Assembly: GCA_046756565.1 (NCBI GenBank)
Contig: JBHHWO010000019.1
Coordinates: 1-44,249, forward strand
Direction: 5' to 3'
Source of the DNA: CALZIK01 sp046756565
Lineage (GTDB): Bacteria > Acidobacteriota > Thermoanaerobaculia > Multivoradales > JAHEKO01
Length of the DNA: 44,249 nucleotides
A program made the translations under genes and the position numbers. Below the pieces are notes generated by a model. That model was not told the origin of the DNA, made no database searches, and worked only from the letters and a program-made list of their open reading frames with translations. Position 1 is the first letter of the stretch. Each line of letters starts with the position of its first letter. This document shows, one piece after another, positions 32,179-39,212 of the stretch.

Positions 32179-33030
32179 CTAGCGGACTCCGATGACAAAG
32201 GAGAGCCCCATCGCGGCCAGTGTGGCCAGCAGAACGGCTCCGGCGGCGACCGTGTGGTCGAGCTTCTCGGGCTGCATCGGATCGAAGACTCGGCCGAGAG
32301 CGTAGCCCCCGACGAAGCCCCCGAGGTGAGCCCAGTTGTCGACGCCCGGAACCAGTAGCCCGAAGACGAACAGGGCGATCGCATAGCCCCAGGCCTGCCG
32401 GCCGAGGTGAGTGCCGACACCGCGGCGGCCGGCGTAGACCATCGCGCCGAGCAAACCGAACACGGCCGCGGAGGCCCCGACGCTGATGGCATACGGGGAG
32501 CCGCCCATCAGAAACGCCAGTGGGTACAGGTAGGCACCGCCGAACGAGCTCGCCAAAAAGCCCACTACCGAAGAGATCAGATAGATGAGGAGCATCCGCC
32601 CAGGCCCGTAGAGATGGGTGGTGGCGGGACCGAGCTGGCGCACCCACATCATGTTGAAGAAGATGTGTAGGAGGCCGCCGTGAAGCCAACCCGCGCTCAA
32701 CACGGTCCACCACCTTCCGGCGACCACCACCGGGAGCGCGCCGCTCGCTCCGAGTCGAAAGAGCGCCTCGCGTCCTGGAGACAGGAGACCAAAAAGGCCC
32801 CCGCCGAGGGAGATCGCAGCCGGCTGGAGCGCGAGGCTCAAGACGAACAAGGCAATACAGCCCCAGACGATGATTCGCGTGGCGCTTTCGTCGAGATCGA
32901 GCTTGCGCAGAGCGCCGGCGTAGCCCCACATGCCCGGGTTGCGACGGCCGCAGTGCGGGCAGACGTCCTCCTGAACGCCCACCAGGCGCGCACAGGACGG
33001 GCAAACCACCGAGCCCGCGGTCTGTCGCAC
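32179..33030 (-). CDS. Rhomboid family intramembrane serine protease with N-terminal zinc ribbon
   Basis: A 283-residue membrane protein. The N-terminus has a zinc ribbon, CPSC-11 residues-CPHC. Six or seven membrane helices follow, including the rhomboid marks GWLHGGLLHIFFNMMWVRQLGPATTHLYG, the catalytic Ser in SVGASAAVFGLLGA, and the catalytic His in VPGVDNWAHLGGFVGGYALG. GTG at 33030 shares its G with the TAG stop of xseB (TAGTG), so translation is coupled. In M. tuberculosis a rhomboid gene also lies next to the JAMM and CysO genes, which makes this neighbourhood suggestive. Substrates are unknown. Confidence 0.9.
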   Translation of the reverse strand: MRQTAGSVVCPSCARLVGVQEDVCPHCGRRNPGMWGYAGALRKLDLDESATRIIVWGCIALFVLSLALQPAAISLGGGLFGLLSPGREALFRLGASGALPVVVAGRWWTVLSAGWLHGGLLHIFFNMMWVRQLGPATTHLYGPGRMLLIYLISSVVGFLASSFGGAYLYPLAFLMGGSPYAISVGASAAVFGLLGAMVYAGRRGVGTHLGRQAWGYAIALFVFGLLVPGVDNWAHLGGFVGGYALGRVFDPMQPEKLDHTVAAGAVLLATLAAMGLSFVIGVR

Positions 33031-33290
33031 TACTCGGCGCCCTCTTCGCCGGAGCTCGAGCCGGTCGCTGTATCGCTCTTTTCGAGATCGGCCACGATCT
33101 GCTGGACCTCCGTCTCCGCCTTGCGAATCTTGCCCCTGCACACGTCCAGCAGACCCGCGGCCCGCTTCAGCTGCCCCGCGAGCTCGTCGATTTCGGTCTC
33201 CTCGCCCTCGATCCGTTGCAGGATCTCCTCGAGCTCCGCGATTGCCTCGCCGAAAGTGAGCTCGTTGTCGTCGTTCTTCGCTTCCGTCAT
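33030..33290 (-). CDS. xseB: Exodeoxyribonuclease VII small subunit
   Basis: An 86-residue, helical, acidic protein: LTFGEAIAELEEILQRIEGEETEIDELAGQLKRAAGLLDVCRGKIRKAETEVQQIVADLE. This matches XseB, which wraps around XseA and supports degradation of single-stranded DNA. The Ser/Glu-rich tail (SSSGEEGAE) is variable. Its ATG overlaps the stop of xseA by 4 bases, and its stop overlaps the rhomboid start by 1 base. Confidence 0.93.
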   Translation of the reverse strand: MTEAKNDDNELTFGEAIAELEEILQRIEGEETEIDELAGQLKRAAGLLDVCRGKIRKAETEVQQIVADLEKSDTATGSSSGEEGAE

Positions 33291-34651
33291 GAGGTCTCCA
33301 CTCGACTACGAATCTCGCCGGAGGCGAGTTGCGTGCGGATCCGGCTCCCCGGACTCACCTCGTCCGAGGATCGCAACACCTTACCGTCTTCGGAGCGGGT
33401 GACCGAAAAGCCCCGCCTCAGAGTCCGCTCCGGTGACAGTTGCCGGCAGAGCCGTTGGAGTCCTTGGAGGTGCTTTACCTGCCTGCGCAAATCGCCGGTC
33501 GACGACCTGGCGGCTCGCATCGAGAGCTCCGTCAGCCGGACCCCCGATTGCCTCAGGCGAATTGCCGAGACGGCCCGAAGCTGTGAGCCGCGGCCGGCCA
33601 CGCGATCGCGCGCCGACTCGAGCCGGCCGCCGGCACCGGCAGCGAAGCGCCGGCCCAGGCCACTCACACGAGCCGCCGCGCCGGACACCCGATAGCGAGC
33701 CATGGCCAGCTCGCGAGCCAGCTTGCCGATCTCGGTCCGGGACACAGCCAACGGCTCGCGCGCGGCTCTCAGCAGGCGACCGGCCAAAGCCTCGACGCGG
33801 GCTTCGGCGGTCTCCACCCGCCCAACCAGCAGTTGGGCGGCCTGTGTAGGCGTCTTGGCGTGGGTATGGGCCACCAGGTCGGCCACCGATTCGTCGATCT
33901 CATGGCCGAGTCCCGTGATCACCGGCAGCGGTGACGACGCCAGCGCTTCCGCGAGCCGGCGGCTGTCGAAGACCGCGAGATCGGTTCTCGAGCCGCCGCC
34001 GCGAATCAGCACCAGGCAGTCGAGATCCTGGCCGCCGGCGAGGCTCACCGCGGAGGCCAGACCGGCCTCCGCGTCGGGTCCCTGAACCGCCGAGTGGAAG
34101 AACCGCACATCGAACCCGAAGCCGCTCTGGCGCAGAGTGCTCACGAAATCATGGTAGGCCGCGCTGTCGAACGAGGTGATGAGCGCGAGCCGCATCGGCA
34201 CCTGAGGCAGCTCGAGAGTCTTGTTCTTCTCCAGCAGGCCTGCCGCCGCGAGCGTCTTCAGCGTTTCGCGACGTCGCCGGCTCAAGAGACCCAGCGTGAA
34301 CTCGGGATCCACCCGGCGCACGACGATCTGTAGACGCCCGAACGGCGGGTAGAAGTCCACCTGAACGCGGCAGCGGATCTCGATGCCTTCGCCCAGCCGC
34401 TGCTCGTGGCGGCCCAGCTCTCGCTCGATGTGTTCGAGGTCGCTGCGCCAGACGACCGCCTCGAGCTTAGCGACGATGTCGTCAGCCGCGCCCTTCTCCA
34501 CCAGCTCGAAGTAGAGATGACCGCGCCCGCTCCGGCGCAGTCGCTGCACCTCGCCGGTCAGCCAGCGCGCGGGCACGGCGGAGCGAAGCACGCCGCGCAC
34601 CTCCGAGGCGAGCTCGGAGACGCTGTAGGTCTTCTCGGGAGATCGAGGAAT
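33287..34651 (-). CDS. xseA: Exodeoxyribonuclease VII large subunit, apparent ATT start
   Basis: Single-strand-specific exonuclease subunit of DNA repair. The frame encodes an N-terminal OB fold (TYSVSELASEVRGVLRSAVPARWLTGEVQRLRRSGRGHLYFELVE), the nuclease domain with LALITSFDSAAYHDFVSTLRQSGFGFDV, LVLIRGGGSRTDLAVFDSRRLAEAL, PVITGLGHEIDESVADLVAHTHAKTPTQAA, a long helical region and the C-terminal RGFSVTRSEDGKVLRS. No ATG, GTG or TTG lies between the in-frame stop of the upstream gene (34667-34669) and GTG at 34600, which would remove the conserved first helix. ATT at 34651 is therefore the most likely start. The length of about 454 is normal. The stop overlaps xseB by 4 bases. Confidence 0.88.
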   Translation of the reverse strand: MPRSPEKTYSVSELASEVRGVLRSAVPARWLTGEVQRLRRSGRGHLYFELVEKGAADDIVAKLEAVVWRSDLEHIERELGRHEQRLGEGIEIRCRVQVDFYPPFGRLQIVVRRVDPEFTLGLLSRRRRETLKTLAAAGLLEKNKTLELPQVPMRLALITSFDSAAYHDFVSTLRQSGFGFDVRFFHSAVQGPDAEAGLASAVSLAGGQDLDCLVLIRGGGSRTDLAVFDSRRLAEALASSPLPVITGLGHEIDESVADLVAHTHAKTPTQAAQLLVGRVETAEARVEALAGRLLRAAREPLAVSRTEIGKLARELAMARYRVSGAAARVSGLGRRFAAGAGGRLESARDRVAGRGSQLRAVSAIRLRQSGVRLTELSMRAARSSTGDLRRQVKHLQGLQRLCRQLSPERTLRRGFSVTRSEDGKVLRSSDEVSPGSRIRTQLASGEIRSRVETS

Positions 34652-34666
34652 GGCCGGGCGCGCCCG

Positions 34667-35215
34667 CTAGTGGTAGCTGGTCAGCTCGCTGGACGATTCG
34701 AGCGGGATCGACTTCGCCCAGCCAACGACGGTCTTGTCGTTGAGGCTTAGCTTGCTCAGGAAGTCGATGGCGTCGTCGCGCTCCTGAAACACCCGCCAGA
34801 TGAAAGTGTGTCCGGCCGGGGCCGTGAAATAGGTGTAGCCGGTGGCACCGTCGCTCAGGTCGAAACCGAGATCGGTCTCGCCATTGACGCCGATGCAGGC
34901 GATGGCAACACTCTGATACGCCAGCGCGAGCGCCTTGATGGCGTCTTCGTAGTCGGCCAGCTCCTCCTTGGACAGGAGGGTGTGGTACACGGCGATCTTG
35001 TTCGAGTCTTCCTCGGCCAATAGATTGTATGGCACGTCGTTTCGGTCCATCGCCTCGCGAGTCTCTGCTGTGGTGATGAACACATCGTCCGTGCCGTCTA
35101 CCTTGTAGGTCACGGCGAAAATATCCTCATCGAACTCGGCAAAGGCCTCGGCCAACATGCTCTCGTCTTCGATCGTGAAATAGCTCAGTCGATTCATCAG
35201 TCGTCGTCTTGACAT
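34667..35215 (-). CDS. Hypothetical acidic protein (182 residues)
   Basis: A soluble acidic protein with no signal or membrane segment. It contains ESMLAEAFAEFDEDIFAVTYKVDGTDDVFITTAETREAMDRNDVPYN and later SVAIACIGVNGETDLGFDLSDGATGYTYFTAPAGHTFIWRVFQERDDAIDFLSKL. The order suggests an alpha/beta domain, but I do not recognise the family. ATG at 35215 has AAGGGAAG about 5 bases upstream; ATG at 35197 is an alternative. It lies in the same frame as xseA, separated only by TAG and five codons, so the two are surely co-transcribed. Its codon use is slightly less GC-biased than its neighbours. Confidence 0.72.
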   Translation of the reverse strand: MSRRRLMNRLSYFTIEDESMLAEAFAEFDEDIFAVTYKVDGTDDVFITTAETREAMDRNDVPYNLLAEEDSNKIAVYHTLLSKEELADYEDAIKALALAYQSVAIACIGVNGETDLGFDLSDGATGYTYFTAPAGHTFIWRVFQERDDAIDFLSKLSLNDKTVVGWAKSIPLESSSELTSYH

Positions 35216-35362
35216 CGGAACTTCCCTTCAAAGGGTCCTGGGTAGGCTTGATTCTGGTCGGTTGGGCGGTCACCGGAAGGGTGGCGCGCCCTGCATTCTA
35301 ACCGGAAGTCCCTTAAAATCCAGGCACTGGGCGCGGTCACATCACTGTGCTCCAAACCGCTG

Positions 35363-38300
35363 ATGACGCCTCCCGCGCAGCTCGAATCCCGTCTGCCCTG
35401 CGCGGTACTGCGTCTTTGGTGGCTGGACCGCAAGGGCTCGGTTCAGAACCTGAATCCGCGCCCCGAGAGCGCATTCGATCGGCCCGATGGCGTCCACGAG
35501 GTGGACGTCGGGACCTACGCGGTGGTGCCCTGGGCGGGGGATCCCGCGATCTTCGACGCCGCGACCGACTGGGCGCGGCAGCTCGAGCTTGAAGCTCGCT
35601 CGGTCGATCGAACGGGAGAGCCCGACCTGGTGCCACTGGCGGTGGTCTACCCGGGCGTGGTCAGCCTCGGACACGGCTTGGCCGATCTCGAGCCCGACGA
35701 CCTGGACTCGGATCTCGGTCACAGCCGGCCCGACATCGAACCTGGGGTCTATCTGAGCGGCCGGGCGGCCAACATGCTCGAGTACATTCCGGCGCTGGCC
35801 GAGGGCTGTTCATACCAGGGCCAGTCCGGCAAGGAGTTGCCCCTGCTGCGCTTCGAGGGTCCCCAGTACGACCACCTGCCGTGGCGGAACCCGGAAGTGC
35901 TCGCGCAGCGCACCCAGTACGTCGACCGAAAGCCGCTTGCGACCAGTCTCTCCGAGCTGCTGCAGGAGAGGGTGACTCGGGTCTCGGGCCCGTTGGGCTG
36001 CGGCAAGACCCGGCTGGTCTGGCAGGAGGTCTCGGATCAGAACGGCCTGCGGCTCTGGCTCCGCGCCCGACCGCTACGGATCGAAACTCCGATCTTGAGC
36101 GAACAGATCATCACCCAGCTGCTAACACCTTCGCAGTCGCAGATTAACGATCCGCTCCATCCCCGGATCGAGAGCGAGGTCGATGGCGAGGCGATCCGGG
36201 CCGCGCTCGGCAAGCAAACTGGCCGCCGGACAGAAGCCGAGATCCGGTTGCTCAACGAACGGGCGACGTCGGCCCTGGGCCGTATCACCGCAAACGGCCG
36301 TCGAACCTGGATCGTGATCGACGATTTCCATCAAGTGAGTCCGCACGATTTCGGGTTTCTGAGGCATCTCCTGGAAGCGGTCGACCTGTCCGTCTTTCGT
36401 TTTGTCCTCGTCGGACGCAACGGCAGCCCGTGGCCCGAGTCGCTCGAGCCGTTCCCGATCCTGGACATTCCACCACTCGATGACGACGAGATGGAGCAGT
36501 TCGCGTCTCAGGTGATCACCGGACTGTCCCTGCCCGAGGTGGTCAAGAAACGGTTCCTGTATGCCACCCGCGGCTACCCCTTCGCTTTCGAGGAAGGACT
36601 GTTCGCCCTGGTCCACGAGAAGTACCTGCGTCAGATCTATGGCAGCTTCTTTTTCGGCGGCGGCGAGGACATCGAGTACCGGCCCTCCTCCCGGCTCGTC
36701 CGCCACGTCGAAGCCGAGGTCGCCAGGCTGGGCGAGCCGTTCCCACTCCGCTTGCTGTCGGTGACCCAGCACCCGGTTCCGGCGACGGAACTGGCCTCGG
36801 CCGCGTCGATTCTGGGCCTGACCCTTGAGCCTGGCTGGGAAGAGCCGTTCATCGAAGCGCGCATCCTCGACTACACACCGTCGGTCTGGGGGCGAGCTGT
36901 GCAGATCATCTCCCCGGTCAACCGCCACGCTCTGTGCCACAGCTTGCCCGAAGACCGGGCGACGGAGGCCAGGCGAGCCCTGGGGGAGCTTCTTTCCTTC
37001 GGCGGCAGCGGCGGCGAGAGTCACTGGCTCTCCTATCGGCTGATGGCGGGCCTCCCCGAGGCGATCGAGCCCCTGCTCAGCCTGTTCAAATCCAAGTACA
37101 TCAAGGACGTCCCGCCCGAAGAGCTCCGAGACGCCCTGGTTCGCGAGCTCGGCGCTCTGCGCGACCGGCGCGAGCAAGGGCAAGCCGAGGCCTCGGAAGA
37201 CTCGATCGAGGAAGAGATCGAACTCGAGCTGCTCTGGCGGCTCCTGCCGCTCGCCAGGCGCCTCGGCCGACTCAACCTGCACGAAGCGGATCTGGTGCGG
37301 GGCGTCGAGCTCTCGGCCGACAATCCCCGACGCCTGCTGGGGCTGGCGAGCATCAAGGCCGAGCACGACCAGGAGGCGGGGCGGCCACAAGACGCCGAGA
37401 GCACGATTCAGTTCGCCCTCAAGGCGGCCGGCGGCCTCGAGGCCAGACACAAGGCACTACTGCTGGTCCAACTCGGCCGACTGTTTCTGCGCCAGAACAG
37501 ATTCGACGAGGCCGAGCAGCTGTTCTCGAATCTCCTCAACGCCCTGGACGAGAGCGAGGCGTCTGCGATCTCGGCGACCTGCCGGTTCTTCCTCGGCAAC
37601 GTCGCGCTGCACCGGGGCGACCTCGAGATGGCGCACACCTTTCACCTCGAGGCGTTCCAGCAGCGCAATGAGCAGAAGCTCTTCCGGGCCGCTGGCGCAT
37701 CGCTATCGGCACTCGGCGCGGTGGCGACCGCGCAGGGTCATTACCCCCAGGCGCTCGACTATTACCAGCGCGCGCTGGATCTGTTTCGAGAGCACGCCAA
37801 CGAGGGAGACGGGGCCTTCGCCCTGCTCGGCCTGGCCAGAGCTTACAGCCGGATCGGCGACTTCAAAGCCGCCACCAAGCCGGCACGCCAGGCGCTCCAG
37901 TTCCGGGTGAATCGGGAGGACTCGGCGGGTGAGGCCATCGCGAGGCTGGCGGTAGCGATGAACTACGTCGACCTCGGTCAACTCGACGCCGCTCTGGAAG
38001 AGGCCCGGAAGGCTCACTTCCAGCTGACCATGTCTTCGGCGGAGGAGCAGCTCGCCGAAACCGAAATGACCCTGGGCATCATCCACCTGCGCCAGCGGCG
38101 CTACGCCGACGCCCGCCGCCGGTTCGAAGAGGCGCTGGAGCGCTTCCACAAACTCGACAAGTCCAACGAAGGGACCTTCGTGCTCGCCTACCTGGTCGAG
38201 GTGAGTGTCGCCCAAGAGGACCCAGACGCGATCCGCAGCTTTACGGCAGAGCTTCGAAACAAGCTCAAGAAGCTGCCACCGCCGGACCTGGGCGAGATCC

Positions 38301-38515
38301 TCGACTTCCGGATCTACTGCGGCCTCGATTGGCTTGCTCAAAACGGCTTCAAGGTTGGCAACCCGGCTTCCTATCTGGCGCGCGCCTACCGCTCGGTCAT
38401 GACCAAGGCGGAGAACCTCGATCAGGAGCTACGCCAACGCTACCTTTTTCGGATCCCGACCAATCAGGAGATCGTCGATTCGGCCACCCGCAAGGGCCTG
38501 ACTGCTACCGATTGA
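35363..38515 (+). CDS. STAND-type ATPase with TPR repeats
   Basis: A 1050-residue cytoplasmic signalling-type ATPase. Residues about 1-180 form an unrecognised domain; its end (GVYLSGRAANMLEYI ... SGKELPLLRFEG) faintly recalls a degenerate class III nucleotide cyclase, but no catalytic motif is seen. The NTPase has Walker A GPLGCGKTRLVW (near residue 212) and Walker B RRTWIVIDDFHQ, then LVGRNGSPWPE and LDIPPLDDDEMEQFA, as in MalT/AfsR-like STAND proteins. From about 560 to 1000 are TPR-like repeats (for example ALGAVATAQGHYPQALDYYQRALDLFREH). No DNA-binding or effector domain is seen. It has no co-directional partner and its end overlaps the next gene by 11 bases. Confidence 0.82.
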   Translation: MTPPAQLESRLPCAVLRLWWLDRKGSVQNLNPRPESAFDRPDGVHEVDVGTYAVVPWAGDPAIFDAATDWARQLELEARSVDRTGEPDLVPLAVVYPGVVSLGHGLADLEPDDLDSDLGHSRPDIEPGVYLSGRAANMLEYIPALAEGCSYQGQSGKELPLLRFEGPQYDHLPWRNPEVLAQRTQYVDRKPLATSLSELLQERVTRVSGPLGCGKTRLVWQEVSDQNGLRLWLRARPLRIETPILSEQIITQLLTPSQSQINDPLHPRIESEVDGEAIRAALGKQTGRRTEAEIRLLNERATSALGRITANGRRTWIVIDDFHQVSPHDFGFLRHLLEAVDLSVFRFVLVGRNGSPWPESLEPFPILDIPPLDDDEMEQFASQVITGLSLPEVVKKRFLYATRGYPFAFEEGLFALVHEKYLRQIYGSFFFGGGEDIEYRPSSRLVRHVEAEVARLGEPFPLRLLSVTQHPVPATELASAASILGLTLEPGWEEPFIEARILDYTPSVWGRAVQIISPVNRHALCHSLPEDRATEARRALGELLSFGGSGGESHWLSYRLMAGLPEAIEPLLSLFKSKYIKDVPPEELRDALVRELGALRDRREQGQAEASEDSIEEEIELELLWRLLPLARRLGRLNLHEADLVRGVELSADNPRRLLGLASIKAEHDQEAGRPQDAESTIQFALKAAGGLEARHKALLLVQLGRLFLRQNRFDEAEQLFSNLLNALDESEASAISATCRFFLGNVALHRGDLEMAHTFHLEAFQQRNEQKLFRAAGASLSALGAVATAQGHYPQALDYYQRALDLFREHANEGDGAFALLGLARAYSRIGDFKAATKPARQALQFRVNREDSAGEAIARLAVAMNYVDLGQLDAALEEARKAHFQLTMSSAEEQLAETEMTLGIIHLRQRRYADARRRFEEALERFHKLDKSNEGTFVLAYLVEVSVAQEDPDAIRSFTAELRNKLKKLPPPDLGEILDFRIYCGLDWLAQNGFKVGNPASYLARAYRSVMTKAENLDQELRQRYLFRIPTNQEIVDSATRKGLTATD

Positions 38516-39212
38516 CCGAAGCCTGGAGAGTGGCGCCGGCAAGATAGAGGTCGAGTCGCTCGCGCTCGCTCTCGGTCAGATCCGAGCTGCGGACCAGAAA
38601 GTCGGAACCGCGCTCGGGGAGCGGGAGCTTGGGGCGCCTGAGGGCGTCGTCAAGGTTGTCGCAGCCCGCGTCGCCCGCGGTGAAAAGCGACATCCGCCGG
38701 CAAAAACCCACCAGATCACCGGCCAGAGCGCTCTCGATCTCGATCTCGACCGTGTCCGGGAACTCCTCGGTCACCACCCGGTAGCCCTCCTCGACTGCTT
38801 CGATCGTGACCCAGCCGGAGACCTCGCGCCGCTGGCGTGGAAACCGGACCACGTCTTGGAAACGCGCCGGCAGCGAGCCCACAGCGATCTCAGTGACCAG
38901 CTGGCCCTCGCCCGAGAAGGTGACGTCGACCGAGACCTTGTGCAACCCGTCCTCCGCCACCTCAAGGCGCAATGAGCCCGCCTCCAGGGTCACGGTGTTC
39001 TCGGGCGACGACAGCTGCACATTGAGAGCGCCGTTCGAGATCGGCAGTGCGTCCACCTCGACGTTCTCGTAGGTTCCGAAGACGCGATCGAAAGGAAAGT
39101 CGACCCCCGGGGCGGCCCAGAGCGCCGAGGCCAGGACAACGCCGATCAAGATGGCCGAGAGCACCAATTGGGTGCTCGCTTTCCGGCCCCTGTCCTCCCG
39201 CGAGGTCGACAT
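38505..39212 (-). CDS. Membrane-anchored protein of unknown function
   Basis: A 235-residue protein with a basic N-terminus and one membrane helix (STQLVLSAILIGVVLASALWAA), the rest predicted outside. The body is rich in beta pattern (LNVQLSSPENTVTLEAGSLRLEVAEDGLHKVSVDVTFSGEGQLVTEI) and ends with a two-Cys segment (GFCRRMSLFTAGDAGCDNLDDAL) that may form a disulfide. ATG at 39212 overlaps the TGA stop of the VWFA gene (TGATG), so translation is coupled and the two products may act together in the envelope. No family is recognised. The 3' end overlaps the convergent STAND gene. Confidence 0.75.
   Translation of the reverse strand: MSTSREDRGRKASTQLVLSAILIGVVLASALWAAPGVDFPFDRVFGTYENVEVDALPISNGALNVQLSSPENTVTLEAGSLRLEVAEDGLHKVSVDVTFSGEGQLVTEIAVGSLPARFQDVVRFPRQRREVSGWVTIEAVEEGYRVVTEEFPDTVEIEIESALAGDLVGFCRRMSLFTAGDAGCDNLDDALRRPKLPLPERGSDFLVRSSDLTESERERLDLYLAGATLQASVNR

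Noticed and set aside
34667..34680. CTAGTGG at the end of the 182-residue gene as a further repeat terminus
   Set aside because: The match to the repeat end stops after seven bases, and the sequence that follows is the coding part of the gene.
36122..37450. Long antisense frame (442 codons) under the STAND ATPase gene
   Set aside because: It has no family features, is Gln/Arg/Gly-rich in the manner of a shadow frame in GC-rich DNA, and lies fully inside a well-supported gene.
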